From positions 113,801 to 177,800 of the forward strand of contig JAHDMJ010000014.1 of assembly GCA_018436095.1 (NCBI GenBank): a stretch of 64,000 nucleotides of DNA. The letters are read 5' to 3'. This DNA comes from Clostridia bacterium. GTDB taxonomy: Bacteria > Bacillota > Peptococcia > DRI-13 > UBA5745. How positions within the stretch are numbered: position 1 is the stretch's first letter; the number at the start of each line of letters is the position of its first letter. Made by a program: the position numbers and the translations under genes. Under the pieces are notes generated by a model. That model was not told the origin of the DNA, did no database searches, and was given only the letters and a program-made list of their open reading frames with translations. Shown here piece by piece: positions 44,122 through 53,644 of the stretch.

Positions 44122-45698
44122 ACTGCCGGCACCTCCTCATGATCGGCGTCAACTGTGGCGGAAGCCTCCGCCTTATGTCCCAGCATCAGCAATCCTACGT
44201 CCTCCTTCGTCACTTTGCCGGGATCCAGGATACCCATAACCTGTCCATCATGAATAACCATCAGCCGGTCGCAGATCTGCAAAAGCACATCCAAGTCTTC
44301 ACCGATAAACAGCACCGCCACCCCGGCCTCCTTCTGCTGGTTCAGCACGTGGTAGACATGGTAGGAGGCGCCAATGTCCAGCCCCCGTACCGGATAGGCC
44401 GTAATCAGCAGCGCCGGCTCCAGGTCCACCTCCCGGCCCAGCAGCACTTTCTGGATATTGCCGCCGGAAAGTTTCTTCAAAACATGACGCACTGAAGGAG
44501 TGGATACCTCAAAACGTTCCACGATATCTTCAGCTTTCTTTTTGCCAAAAGCACGGTCCAAAAACAGACCTTTTTTCTTCTGAAAAGACCGCAGCATGAC
44601 GTTGGAGATGATATCCATACCCGCTACCAGGCCCATGCCCAGACGGTCCTCCGGCACAAAAGACATGCTGATGCCTTTACGAAGAATATCGATGGGAGAA
44701 AGGCCCAGGATCTCCTCACCCTGGAAGATCACGCTGCCGCTGCTGGCTTTAGCCAAACCGGCAATGATCTCACAAATCTCTTTTTGGCCGCTGCCGGCAA
44801 TACCTGCCACGCCCAGTATCTCGCCGCCGTAAATCGTAAAATCAATACCCTTCAGGGATTCTACTCCATGCTGACCCAGGGCCCGCAGTCCTTTGATCTC
44901 CATCACCGGCTCAGCCGAAAGCCGGGCAGGCCGGCGCTGGATATCCATGTTGATGGCCCGGCCCACCATCATTTCCGTCAGGGCCTGGGCATTGGTTGAT
45001 GCCGTATTTACCGTGGCAATATATTCGCCCCGCCGTAAAATCGTCACCCGGTCGCTGATCTCCATAACTTCATGGAGCTTATGGGTAATAATAATAATTG
45101 CACAGTTTTGCTGGCGCATCCGTTTCAGAATCGTAAACAGCTCCGTGGTTTCCTGGGGAGTCAGCACCGCCGTAGGCTCATCCAGGATCAGCACCTTCGC
45201 CCCCCTGAAGAGCATTTTTATGATCTCCACCCGCTGTTTTTCGCCTACAGACAGTTGGTATATCTTCTTGTCCAAATCCAGGCCTACATCCAGACCAAAG
45301 CGGCTGCAGGTCTCCCGGATTTCCCGGGAAATGTTTTTGCTTTTTAAAATAAAGCTGGTACTGCTGCCGGCAATAATGTTTTCTTTGACCGTCAGTACAT
45401 CCACCAGTTTGAAATGCTGATGAACCATGCCGATACCATGGTCAATAGCATCCTGGGGAGAGGCAAAATGTACATTTTGACCGCCCACCCAGATCTGGCC
45501 GGCATCCGGCGTATAAATGCCCGTCAACATATTCATCAGCGTGCTTTTTCCGGAGCCGTTTTCCCCTAAAATAGCATGGATTTCCCCTTGGCAAACCTCA
45601 AGCTTTACATTTTGGTTAGCCTGAACTACACCAAAGGCCTTGCAAATCCCTTCCATTCTGACATAAGCTTGATTATCAGCATAAGAATCTGCGGTCAT
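44118..45698 (-). CDS. BmpA-type ABC transporter double ATP-binding protein
   Basis: A 526-residue protein with two ABC domains in one chain, as in nucleoside (NupA/YufO-like) transporters. The first has intact Walker A 'GENGSGKST', signature 'LSVGEKQRVEI' and Walker B 'LILDEPTAVLTP'. The second has the usual degenerate Walker A ('GIAGSGQKE') and 'LSGGNIQKVLLGREV'. 'LLITAYPVRGLDIGA' replaces the common 'AxPTRGLD', a small change. GGGGGG precedes the ATG. An attenuator hairpin lies between it and the lipoprotein gene. Confidence 0.94.
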   Translation of the reverse strand: MTADSYADNQAYVRMEGICKAFGVVQANQNVKLEVCQGEIHAILGENGSGKSTLMNMLTGIYTPDAGQIWVGGQNVHFASPQDAIDHGIGMVHQHFKLVDVLTVKENIIAGSSTSFILKSKNISREIRETCSRFGLDVGLDLDKKIYQLSVGEKQRVEIIKMLFRGAKVLILDEPTAVLTPQETTELFTILKRMRQQNCAIIIITHKLHEVMEISDRVTILRRGEYIATVNTASTNAQALTEMMVGRAINMDIQRRPARLSAEPVMEIKGLRALGQHGVESLKGIDFTIYGGEILGVAGIAGSGQKEICEIIAGLAKASSGSVIFQGEEILGLSPIDILRKGISMSFVPEDRLGMGLVAGMDIISNVMLRSFQKKKGLFLDRAFGKKKAEDIVERFEVSTPSVRHVLKKLSGGNIQKVLLGREVDLEPALLITAYPVRGLDIGASYHVYHVLNQQKEAGVAVLFIGEDLDVLLQICDRLMVIHDGQVMGILDPGKVTKEDVGLLMLGHKAEASATVDADHEEVPAV

Positions 45699-45760
45699 AA
45701 ACGCCCCCCTGTTTCGGCTTGGCCCTGCTGACAGGCCTGTTGATTATCGGCTTTCTTAAA

Positions 45761-45787
45761 AAAGGGCTGTGGAAAACCACAGCCCTT
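45761..45787 (-). terminator. Terminator/attenuator between the BmpA-type lipoprotein gene and its ABC genes
   Basis: AAGGGCTGTGG (45762-45772) and CCACAGCCCTT (45777-45787) form a perfect 11-bp stem with four-base loop; on the minus strand a T-run follows. It would lower transcription of the ATPase and permease genes relative to the lipoprotein. Confidence 0.85.
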
Positions 45788-45805
45788 AAATTCCGGCAGT
45801 CTGAA

Positions 45806-46957
45806 TTAGCTCAAATTAGCAATGACGCCTTCCACAAACCATTCCATGTTCCAAACTTCTTCGTCAGTCATATCGGTAGCCTGAACTTCACCCTTTTGGT
45901 TTTTGATCTCGCCGCCAAAGATATTGAAGCTGCCGTCGATGATGGCTTTTTGCACTTCATCTACCTTAGCCTGAGCACCTTCCGGGCAAAGGTCGCTGAG
46001 TTCGTCGATGGCTACCCAGCCGGCATCCAAGCCTTCCCAATAGGTATGGGGGCCCCAGGTGCCGTCGATAATGCTGTGAACATTGTCAACATAGAATTTG
46101 GACCAGTTAAACATAGCGGAGGTCAGATAAGCTTTCGGGGCCACGTCGGGAGTGGCTACGTTGTAACCGACGCAGAAAGCGCCGGCATCTTGGGCCGCCA
46201 ACTGAGGAGTAGTAGCATCATGATGCTGGGCAATGATGTCGCAGCCTTTATTGAGCAACTCGATGGCGCACTGCTTGGCGGTAGCCACATCGGTCCAGCT
46301 ATTGACCAGCATAACCTCAACGGTGGCCTCAGGATTGACGGAACGAACGCCTAAAGTAAAGGCATTGGCGCCGCGGATACATTCGGCATAAGGCATAGCC
46401 ATAACGTAACCGATTTTATTGGACTCAGTCTTCATCCCGGCCACAATACCCGTAAGGTATCTGGCCTGCTCAACCTTGCCCATATAGGTGCACATATTGT
46501 CGGCAGTCTTATAGCCGGTGGCATGGCCGAAATAAATCTCAGGGAAATCCTTGGCTACTGCCAGGGTAGAATCCATATGGCCAAAGCTGGTGGTATAAAT
46601 TACATTACAGCCCAGGTCGATGAGCTCGCGGATAGCCGTTTCGCATTCGGAGCTTTCCGGCACATTTTCTTTATAGAAGCACTTGATGCCTTCAGCTTCC
46701 AGGGCCAAGCGGCCTTTGTCGTGGCCTTCATTGTACCCGCCGTCTTTGATATCTCCGATGTAGACGAAGCCAACTACCAGGTCTTCTTTGGCAATGGCCT
46801 TCAGGCCGCCTTCGCCGCCTGCTGCTTCAGTAGCGGCCGGCTCGGTGCCCGTCGGCTGGGTGTTGCTTGCCGGCGGCGTAGAACTGCCGCAGCCCCCCAT
46901 GGCAAACAGAGAAACAACCATCATCAAACATAGCAAAATCACAGACACTTTTTTCAT
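45806..46957 (-). CDS. BMP-family ABC transporter substrate-binding lipoprotein
   Basis: A 383-residue lipoprotein with lipobox 'FAMGGCGS' and a Thr/Ala/Glu linker. Body motifs include 'DLVVGFVYIGDIKDGGYNEGHD' (in parts), 'IYTTSFGHMDSTLAVAKDFPE' (in parts) and 'GCDIIAQHHDATTPQLAAQD' as in BMP/Med-type receptors that bind nucleosides or purine-like ligands. It is the first and most promoter-proximal gene of the transporter operon. GGGGAGGG lies upstream of the ATG. Confidence 0.94.
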   Translation of the reverse strand: MKKVSVILLCLMMVVSLFAMGGCGSSTPPASNTQPTGTEPAATEAAGGEGGLKAIAKEDLVVGFVYIGDIKDGGYNEGHDKGRLALEAEGIKCFYKENVPESSECETAIRELIDLGCNVIYTTSFGHMDSTLAVAKDFPEIYFGHATGYKTADNMCTYMGKVEQARYLTGIVAGMKTESNKIGYVMAMPYAECIRGANAFTLGVRSVNPEATVEVMLVNSWTDVATAKQCAIELLNKGCDIIAQHHDATTPQLAAQDAGAFCVGYNVATPDVAPKAYLTSAMFNWSKFYVDNVHSIIDGTWGPHTYWEGLDAGWVAIDELSDLCPEGAQAKVDEVQKAIIDGSFNIFGGEIKNQKGEVQATDMTDEEVWNMEWFVEGVIANLS

Positions 46958-47054
46958 TTATTACCCTCCCCTTTCATTTTACCATTAATACTGAAATTAC
47001 TGACTTGAATGGATGAAGCCCGACCAAGGAATCTGGGCGAGCTCATATATCTGT

Positions 47055-47083
47055 ATTATACGGTATTTTCAGACTATATGCAA
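47055..47083 (-). promoter_or_regulatory. Sigma-A promoter of the BmpA-type operon
   Basis: On the minus strand TTGCAT (47083-47078) and TATAAT (47060-47055) are 17 bases apart. The leader of about 90 bases shows no riboswitch that I recognise. Confidence 0.72.
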
Positions 47084-47159
47084 TTAGTTTATGAACAAAC
47101 TGTAAACAAAATAAGCCCTTTTCTGACATAGGATGCTCGGAAATTACTGGGAAAGAGCA

Positions 47160-47207
47160 AAAGAAGCTGCCGCAAATTTGAGCATATCAATTTGCGACAG
47201 CCTCTCT
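47160..47207 (-). terminator. Terminator of the GntR-ABC exporter operon
   Basis: GCTGCCGCAAATT and AATTTGCGACAGC (within 47165-47202) pair with one mismatch; on the minus strand the stem is followed by a T-rich tract, close to the stop of the permease gene at 47212. Confidence 0.75.
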
Positions 47208-47211
47208 CGGA

Positions 47212-49593
47212 CTACCGGGCTTTCAGTTCCGCCGCCTGCCCTTCTAAAAATTCCGGCAGGCTACCATAATAAAAGCCGTAAAACAGGGTTTTTTCATTTT
47301 CCATTACCAAATCAAACTGATAAATTTGCCGGTCCCTTACCGCTTCCCTCAAGGGCAGGCAGTAAGGTTCCCAACTGCCTTCTTGTATTATCCGGTCAAT
47401 CAAAGCCTTATCGGTAATATATACGTAAGGATAGTCAATGTTCTCCCCGGTATAGCCATAGGATTGTTTTGTGGCATAGGCTCTCTCCTCGGCATAGGGC
47501 ATAGCTGCCGACTGCGGCAATTCCGCGATATTTTCCGCCGCCTCTTGTTTTGCCATATCCTCGGCCACCCTTACATAATTGTAGATGTCTCCTCCGATAT
47601 TGTAGCCAAAATATAGGCGTACTCCCTCTACCTGCTTAGCTTGCGGCAGCAGTTGATCCATATATTCGTGCTGATGCAGCCAGGCCAGGGTATGGACGTA
47701 GTCGGCATAGACCGGCTCGCTTAAATAATGGTAGTCATAGCGGTTATATCCGGGGCTATCCTTTTCTGCCTCCGGCTTATACTTGGCCAGCCGGCTTTCG
47801 GACCAGCTATCAAATATGTCGGGCTCCAGGCGGCGCAGCTCCTGCCAATTTATCTCGGGTTCCACGTAATTAAACTCTACGGTAAATAAGGATTCCCGCT
47901 GGCCTTGATCTTTCTCATATCTGCGTTCCATCAAGTCCTGCTGCAAAGCCTGAAGCAGCCCGGCGGTCTCCGACCGGTTCAAAACCGGCGTCACCGTCTC
48001 CATAGCTACCTGGCTGCGCACCGCCATCCAGGAAATATCCTCAAGCAGGGCGTAATGCAGATGATGGCTTTGCTGTTTTTTGACCTGATTTTCAAAGATG
48101 ATCCGGTTTTCTTCGATAAAGCTTCCCCGATTCATAAAATACTGGCGGTGCATGGTTTTTCCCCCATCCAGTATATAAGTAAATTTCTGGTAACGGCTTT
48201 TATCCTTATATTCATCCTTGTTTTCAATAAGAGAGCGGTGAATATCCATAGCAGACGCCATGCTTTCCTCATCTTCCACAATATCACGGAAGGACCCGAA
48301 ATACTCCGCCAATTGAGGCAATATCCGCTGTCCCCGGTCTTCCAGGGTTTGCAGAGCTATTAAAGCCCGATAGCTTTTTTCCTCGGCGTTAGGCAAAATC
48401 ACGGCCTCGACCCTGGCAGCTTCCGGTATCCGCCGCTCATAACCCAGCAGGTCAAAGCGGATGCAGGTTAGAATCAGGACCAATACGAGACAGTAAACGC
48501 AAGCCCCTTTCCAGGCTTTAATGATGCGTATGGATTTTTGCAGCAGCATCTCAGCAATAGCGTAACCGATGAGACCCCATAAAAGAAGCATCCACCAGGT
48601 TTGCTTCATGCCCAAAACCGACGCCATCACGCCGCTGCCGCTAAGACTGGCGCAAAAAGCCACCCCGTATTTGAATATGGGCCTTAATATGGAAAATACG
48701 ATAATGTCTCCCGTATTTTCCAAAGGCCGGCGGCTGTACAACCAGACGGCCAAGCCCAGAAAGATCAAAATAAGCGCCGCCAGGAACAGGCAATAGCCAG
48801 GGCTGTAATAGCCTCCGCTCTTAAACATATGGGTAAGGGGCAGATTCACCAGGAGATCAATAATTTCCTCGTTGGCCGAGGGAAAACCATAGACCAGATT
48901 ATGCAGGGTATGAAAAATCAAGGCGTACATAGCTAAAGGCAGCAGATGAAAGATAAAAGTAAATACCGTTTGCACCAGGGGCAGGCCGGTAAACATGCCC
49001 ATTAAAACTGCCGAACTGAAAATGACGGTAATCAGCAGGAAATGGCTGCCGGCCCAGGCTAATACCTCCAGGCTGCCGTAAAGAATACCGATATTGGCAT
49101 AAAGGCGCAGAACCAGGCAGCAAAGGGCCACTGCCAGCACAGGCAGCGCCAGCCCGGTAAAACAGGCCAGAATCAGATTAAGAAATAGGCTTTTCCGGTT
49201 GAAGGGCAAGCTGTGAAAAAAGGTGACCGATTTATTCTCATTCAAGTAATTGAACATCACGGCAGCCCAAAGCAGGGCTACGGTAATACCTATCATAATA
49301 GTGAAGGGATTATTATAACTGAAGTTGACAAACCAGTCCTGGATGCTGCCGGCGGCCTCCGGCCCCAAGGTGTTTAACCTCCACAAATAACTCTTAGCGT
49401 CGTAAGGCCCCTCCACAAGGATAATAAAAGGCATCACTAAAAAAAGCAGTACAAAATGCAGCACCGGCAGCCAGAGAAAACGCTTTAAATTCAGGAGAAA
49501 CATTGCCTGATTAGGCAGCGCCATCAGCTTGTTTCCACCGGCAGTCTGACCTTCTGCCAGGTTGGCCTTAGAGGACGATATTGGCAACGTCAT
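47212..49593 (-). CDS. ABC-2-type membrane permease with large extracytoplasmic C-terminal region
   Basis: A 793-residue protein. The first ~370 residues hold about ten hydrophobic helices, including 'NLKRFLWLPVLHFVLLFLV'; the rest is mostly soluble and probably extracytoplasmic (DUF6449-like), ending in 'MENEKTLFYGFYYGSLPEFL'. The start at 49593 has GGGAGGTG eight bases upstream; GTG at 49602 lies inside the same ribosome site. It overlaps the end of the ATPase gene by 26 bases. Likely part of an exporter for a peptide, lipid or antibiotic, or an envelope-stress module, under the GntR regulator. Confidence 0.82.
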   Translation of the reverse strand: MTLPISSSKANLAEGQTAGGNKLMALPNQAMFLLNLKRFLWLPVLHFVLLFLVMPFIILVEGPYDAKSYLWRLNTLGPEAAGSIQDWFVNFSYNNPFTIMIGITVALLWAAVMFNYLNENKSVTFFHSLPFNRKSLFLNLILACFTGLALPVLAVALCCLVLRLYANIGILYGSLEVLAWAGSHFLLITVIFSSAVLMGMFTGLPLVQTVFTFIFHLLPLAMYALIFHTLHNLVYGFPSANEEIIDLLVNLPLTHMFKSGGYYSPGYCLFLAALILIFLGLAVWLYSRRPLENTGDIIVFSILRPIFKYGVAFCASLSGSGVMASVLGMKQTWWMLLLWGLIGYAIAEMLLQKSIRIIKAWKGACVYCLVLVLILTCIRFDLLGYERRIPEAARVEAVILPNAEEKSYRALIALQTLEDRGQRILPQLAEYFGSFRDIVEDEESMASAMDIHRSLIENKDEYKDKSRYQKFTYILDGGKTMHRQYFMNRGSFIEENRIIFENQVKKQQSHHLHYALLEDISWMAVRSQVAMETVTPVLNRSETAGLLQALQQDLMERRYEKDQGQRESLFTVEFNYVEPEINWQELRRLEPDIFDSWSESRLAKYKPEAEKDSPGYNRYDYHYLSEPVYADYVHTLAWLHQHEYMDQLLPQAKQVEGVRLYFGYNIGGDIYNYVRVAEDMAKQEAAENIAELPQSAAMPYAEERAYATKQSYGYTGENIDYPYVYITDKALIDRIIQEGSWEPYCLPLREAVRDRQIYQFDLVMENEKTLFYGFYYGSLPEFLEGQAAELKAR

Positions 49594-50476
49594 ATCCTTC
49601 ACCTCCCAATTCGTAAATAAACACTTCTTCCAAGGTCAGGGGCAGCCAATCCAAAAGCAAAGGCTGATGTTCGCTGATGGCCTCAACCACCTGGGCCTGC
49701 CTGCCTTTAATAATTAACCGCCAAACACTGCCAAAGACTTCTTTATTCAGCACCTGGAATTTGCCGCTGATGGCCTGAACGGCTTCTTCAGCATCACCGG
49801 CAAAGGCTACCTGAATCTTATAAATATTGGCTTTAACCTCATCAAGGTTTTTTTCCAGCAGCATTCGGCCTTGATTGAGAATACCCACATGATCGCAAAC
49901 GTCCTCCAGCTCCCGCAGATTATGGGAGGAAACCAGCACCGTCATCTCCCGTTCCGCTACGTCCTGAAGCATCAGGCTCCAGACCTGCCGCCGCATCACC
50001 GGGTCCAGGCCGTCCACCGGCTCATCCAATATCATGATCTCCGGCATGGTGCAAAGTCCCAGCCAAAAAGCCACCTGCTTTTGCATGCCTTTGGACAGGC
50101 GGATTAAGCGGCGCTTTTCTTCAATGGGGAAAGCTTCTTTCAGCCGTTCATAGCGGCGGGAATTCCAATGGGGATAAATTCCGGCATAAAACTGAGCTAA
50201 ATCCTTAATTGTAGCCATAGAAAAATAATAAAGATCATCGCTGACATAAATCATCCGTTTTTTTAGCTTCTCATTTTCCCATACAGCCTGGCCGTCGATG
50301 CTGATACTGCCGCTGTCGGGCCGGAAAACGCCGTTCAGCATCTTGATCAGCGTAGTTTTGCCGGCGCCGTTGGGCCCTACCAGGCCATAAACGTTGCCTT
50401 TGCCTACATGGATATTTAAACCGTCGATAGCTTGAAAACTACCGAACTTTTTATTCAATCCTTCGCCTCGGATCAT
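49568..50476 (-). CDS. ABC transporter ATP-binding protein (YtrB-like)
   Basis: A 302-residue ATPase: Walker A 'GPNGAGKTT', Q-loop region 'YVSDDLYYF', signature-like 'LSKGMQKQVAFWLGL', Walker B 'IMILDEPVDGLDP' and 'VSSHNLRELEDVCDH'. The ATG overlaps the GntR stop (ATGA) and the C-terminus overlaps the permease start, so the three genes are tightly coupled. This GntR-ATPase-permease order matches YtrA-type exporter operons. Confidence 0.92.
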   Translation of the reverse strand: MIRGEGLNKKFGSFQAIDGLNIHVGKGNVYGLVGPNGAGKTTLIKMLNGVFRPDSGSISIDGQAVWENEKLKKRMIYVSDDLYYFSMATIKDLAQFYAGIYPHWNSRRYERLKEAFPIEEKRRLIRLSKGMQKQVAFWLGLCTMPEIMILDEPVDGLDPVMRRQVWSLMLQDVAEREMTVLVSSHNLRELEDVCDHVGILNQGRMLLEKNLDEVKANIYKIQVAFAGDAEEAVQAISGKFQVLNKEVFGSVWRLIIKGRQAQVVEAISEHQPLLLDWLPLTLEEVFIYELGGEGYDVANIVL

Positions 50477-50895
50477 GGTCTGCCTCCTTCGTGGTGATCA
50501 TGGCCTGCCTGGCCTGAAAAACTTTTTTCTTCATAAGCGCCGGCCACCCGGTTCTGAATAGTTTCCAGGGTTACGCCCAAAAGCCGCAATTTCTTAATTG
50601 GCCCTATCATTTCTTTCAAAAGAGTCTCAACCTGGCTTGCAATATGATCCTGGGTAGGAGCTGCCACAAAATTGCCTTTGCCCCGGACAGAATAAAGATA
50701 TCCTTGGTTCTCCAAATCCCTATAGGCCTTTTGGATCGTATTGGGATTAACGGTCAGCATAGCTGCCAACTCCCGGACGGAAGGCAGTTGTTGATGGGTG
50801 GGCAAAAGCCCCCGAAAAATCATTTCCTTTATTTTTTCTTTAATTTGCTCATACAGGGGCTGAGGATTACTATAATCCAATTGCAGCACAGCCAT
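50473..50895 (-). CDS. YtrA-subfamily GntR transcriptional regulator
   Basis: A 140-residue repressor-like protein with N-terminal winged helix ('PLYEQIKEKIKEMIFRGLL', 'QLPSVRELAAMLTVNPNTIQ' in parts, 'YSVRGKGNFV') and only a short helical C-terminal part, as in YtrA. The C-terminus is His-rich ('GHDHHEGG'), which could bind metal or be incidental. The start at 50895 follows a full AAAGGAGG site. It probably represses its own operon through the repeats at 51007-51051. Confidence 0.92.
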   Translation of the reverse strand: MAVLQLDYSNPQPLYEQIKEKIKEMIFRGLLPTHQQLPSVRELAAMLTVNPNTIQKAYRDLENQGYLYSVRGKGNFVAAPTQDHIASQVETLLKEMIGPIKKLRLLGVTLETIQNRVAGAYEEKSFSGQAGHDHHEGGRP

Positions 50896-51006
50896 AACCT
50901 CCTTTCTCTGTGTATTTATGCTCATTCAAACAATGCCGCGGCGGCCGCAGTCAAATTTATATTCGCCGCTGCGGTTACAGCATAGCCGCCGTATTAAATC
51001 TCATCG

Positions 51007-51051
51007 ACTGTATTAACTCCACTGTATTAACTTCAATAGTACAGTTAGTAC
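51007..51051. promoter_or_regulatory. Candidate GntR operator: repeated ACTGTATTAAC plus GTAC dyad
   Basis: ACTGTATTAAC occurs at 51007-51017 and 51021-51031 (14-base spacing), and GTACAGTTAGTAC, with GTAC ends, at 51039-51051. They lie 110-155 bases upstream of the GntR gene start, in the region expected for its promoter. The gap 50926-51120 has no gene. Confidence 0.5.
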
Positions 51052-51120
51052 GCCATTACTATAACGCTCCCTGCCTATTCCTGTCAATTTAAGAATTATT
51101 AAGAAAAAATGAAGATAAAA

Positions 51121-51174
51121 AAACAGACAGGCCTTTCTGCCTTCTGCCGGCAGACTGCAGCCCGTCTGTTTAAA
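51121..51174 (-). terminator. Terminator of the PAP2-amidase-DUF503 operon
   Basis: AAACAGACAGG pairs with CCGTCTGTTT across an inner CTGCCGGCAG palindrome; on the minus strand a run of T follows the stem. Confidence 0.8.
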
Positions 51175-51202
51175 AGTCGGTTTTAAAGTCTATTTTGCGT
51201 TT

Positions 51203-51481
51203 TTACTCTCCCCGTTCCACATTCACAAGTTCGGCGTCGGTGTGGGTTTCCAGATAGCGGATAATCTCCTCCAGCATATCCCCGGCATGGCTGGCCTCGC
51301 CGGAAACCACCGCTATGCCTAGGGTCAGGGTTTGATGCCGGTCCTGAGTGGCTACCTCAGCAATGGCCGCATTAAACTTGCTCCTGGCCTTGTCGGTAAG
51401 GCTGCGGTAAACCTGCCGTTTATCCTTGAGACTGTGGGCATAAGGTATCATAAAGGTAAGCCGGGCGGTGCGGGTAATCAT
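51203..51481 (-). CDS. DUF503 (YlxP-like) family protein
   Basis: A 92-residue protein starting 'MITRTARLTFMIPYAHSLKDKRQ', the typical DUF503 opening (hydrophobic strand, then S-L-K-x-K-R), followed by 'KFNAAIAEVATQDRHQTLTLGIAVVS' (in parts). DUF503/YlxP proteins are small ferredoxin-like proteins, often near translation or ribosome maturation genes; here the neighbour is an amidase. Function not firmly known. AGGAGGC lies upstream. Confidence 0.85.
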   Translation of the reverse strand: MITRTARLTFMIPYAHSLKDKRQVYRSLTDKARSKFNAAIAEVATQDRHQTLTLGIAVVSGEASHAGDMLEEIIRYLETHTDAELVNVERGE

Positions 51482-51512
51482 AAGAGCCTCCTTGTCTGTC
51501 TATCTGTCAAGC

Positions 51513-52961
51513 TTATCTGTCAGGCCGGATATTTTGGGGGGCGCCCAACAGCGGGAAGGGATTGGCCTGCTCATAGGCCCAGCCAACCTTCAGCACCTCA
51601 AGATCCCGATAACGGTTGCTCATCAGCATCATGCCTACCGGCATTCCTTCGCTGTTGATTCCCACCGGTACCGTAAGACCCGGCACACCCAGGGTAGTAC
51701 CCATTCTGCAATGGCGGACAGCCATGTCGGCACAGGGCTCCTCTATGCCTTTGACGGTCACTGTATCGCAGCCCAGCTTAAAAGCAGCAATAGGTGTGGT
51801 GGGTACAGCCACTGCATCTACCTTAGCGGCGGCCTCCTCCCAAGCCCGGCGGATGATTTCCCGCTTGCGCAAAGCATCCACCAGCTCTACCGCTGTTGCT
51901 GCCCGGCCTCTTTCCAGCCGCTGCCGCTCCACTTCTCCGAAAAGCTCAGGCCGGCTGGCCAGGCGTTCTTTGTGAAAATGGGCGGCTTCGGCAAACAAAA
52001 TTTTGGAGGATACTTCCGGGATCCAATCCATATGGGGAATTTCCAGGTATTCGACTTTAGCGCCCAGGTCTTTCAGCTTATCGATGGCTTTTAAGACCAA
52101 CTCCTCCACTTCACTATCGGCGCGATCGAAGAAAAAGTTGCCGGGAACACCGATGACCCGGCCTTTTAAATCTTTGGTCTTTAACAGCTCGGCAGCAAAT
52201 TGGGCGGGCCTGTGGGCTCCTCTGTCGGAACAAAGATCAAGGGGGTCAAAGCCGCTAATCAAATCCATGGTCAAAGCTAAGTCCATAACGCTGCGTCCTA
52301 TGGGACCGGCATGGTCCATGCTGTAGCTCAAGGGGACAATCCCATAAAGGCTGACCAGGCCATAGCTGGGTTTGAAGCCGGCCACGCCGCAAAAAGCCGC
52401 CGGCAGCCGGATGGAACAGCCGGTATCGCTGCCCATTGCCATATAGGCCATACCGGCAGCCACTGCAATAGCACTGCCGCCGCTGCTGCCGCCGGGAGCC
52501 CGCTCCGGATTCCAGGGATTGCGGCTTTGGCCGAAATAAGAGCGGCTATGAATAGTCAAGGCCCATTCCGAAGTATTGGTTTTGCCCAGCAGAATACCGC
52601 CTGCCGCCGCCAGCCGCCGGCCTACGGTGGAATCAAAATCCGGATAATAATCGCTGAAAAAAGGAGAGCCGGCTGAAGTCAATACGCCTTTGGTGCAATA
52701 AATGTCCTTTAACGCAAAAGGTATCCCGTGGAGAGGACTTTTCTGGCCGCCGGCAACGATTTCCGCTTCCGCCTTTTTGGCATCTTCGAGGGCTTGCTCT
52801 TGCAGCACCGTCACGTAGCACACCAGATCCCCGCTTTTTTCTTGGATACGGTCCAGACATTCTTTTGTCAGTTCCACCGGGGAAACTTCTTTTTTGCCGA
52901 CGAGGGCCGAGGCCTCAGCCATTGTCAGCATGGCCAGATCCGATATTTTTGCCCCAGACAT
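51513..52961 (-). CDS. Amidase-signature-family amidase
   Basis: A 482-residue amidase with the Ser-cisSer-Lys triad: Lys in 'FALKDIYC', cis-Ser in 'GGSSGGSA' and nucleophile Ser in 'GSDTGCSIRLPAAFCG', where Cys replaces a common Gly next to the Ser. The start at 52961 has AAAGGAGG six to seven bases upstream and lies four bases from the PAP2 stop. Glu-tRNA amidotransferase activity is unlikely since no gatC or gatB is adjacent; a general amide or carbamoyl hydrolase is more probable. Confidence 0.9.
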   Translation of the reverse strand: MSGAKISDLAMLTMAEASALVGKKEVSPVELTKECLDRIQEKSGDLVCYVTVLQEQALEDAKKAEAEIVAGGQKSPLHGIPFALKDIYCTKGVLTSAGSPFFSDYYPDFDSTVGRRLAAAGGILLGKTNTSEWALTIHSRSYFGQSRNPWNPERAPGGSSGGSAIAVAAGMAYMAMGSDTGCSIRLPAAFCGVAGFKPSYGLVSLYGIVPLSYSMDHAGPIGRSVMDLALTMDLISGFDPLDLCSDRGAHRPAQFAAELLKTKDLKGRVIGVPGNFFFDRADSEVEELVLKAIDKLKDLGAKVEYLEIPHMDWIPEVSSKILFAEAAHFHKERLASRPELFGEVERQRLERGRAATAVELVDALRKREIIRRAWEEAAAKVDAVAVPTTPIAAFKLGCDTVTVKGIEEPCADMAVRHCRMGTTLGVPGLTVPVGINSEGMPVGMMLMSNRYRDLEVLKVGWAYEQANPFPLLGAPQNIRPDR

Positions 52962-52965
52962 GAGA

Positions 52966-53523
52966 TTACCTCCTTTTCCGCTTCCGTGTATTATACCCAT
53001 TGGACAAGGCTTTGATGGCCTGATAGGCCAGATTACCCAAAAGAACCCCAAAGATTAATGCAATCAAAACATCACTGGGGTAATGAACATAAAGATAAAG
53101 GCGGCTAAAAGCGATGAGGGCTGCCAGAGCCAGGGCGGCGGCGCCGGCTTTTTTGTGATAACGAAATAGGGCTGTAGACGCGGCAAAGGAGGCCTGGGTG
53201 TGGCCTGAGGGAAAGGAGAAGTCTTTAGGTGCATTAATCAGCAACTCAACGGCAGTATTGAGATCGAAAGGCCGGATTCTGGCCACCAGCGGTTTCAGCG
53301 TAATATTAGCCAAAATCAGGCTGAACAAAAGAGCCAGGGCCATGGTCAGCCCCACCTTTCTGGTGGGTTTGCTGATCAGCAGCAATGCAGACAGCAAGAT
53401 CCAAAACCAGCCGTGATCTCCCAAAAAGGTAATCCAGGGCATGATCTTATCAAAAAAACTGCTTTGAAAGGTTTGATTGATCCAATCCAAAATGCCCAAT
53501 TCCCATTGCCCTAATGCCGCCAT
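52966..53523 (-). CDS. PAP2-family membrane phosphatase
   Basis: A 185-residue integral phosphatase with five or six helices and the three-part PAP2 signature: 'KPLVARIRPF', 'PSGHTQAS' and 'SRLYLYVHYPSDV'. These act on lipid phosphates such as undecaprenyl diphosphate or phosphatidate on the outer membrane face. The ATG at 53523 is preferred; a TTG at 53562 would add 13 polar residues. First gene of the unit with the amidase and DUF503. Confidence 0.9.
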   Translation of the reverse strand: MAALGQWELGILDWINQTFQSSFFDKIMPWITFLGDHGWFWILLSALLLISKPTRKVGLTMALALLFSLILANITLKPLVARIRPFDLNTAVELLINAPKDFSFPSGHTQASFAASTALFRYHKKAGAAALALAALIAFSRLYLYVHYPSDVLIALIFGVLLGNLAYQAIKALSNGYNTRKRKRR

Positions 53524-53644
53524 GCTTGTCCAGCCTCGTTTCTCGTCATATTCACCCGTCAAAATTAGAAGGTTTTTCCTGCATTTATTATTATACCATA
53601 CGGATGGGGATGCAATATGCCATAATGCAGGATATTTCGACTAT

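Noticed and set aside
46958..47054. Purine riboswitch in the BmpA leader
   Set aside because: The conserved purine-riboswitch loop words and three-way junction are not present; only a weak GCCC/GGGC stem is seen.
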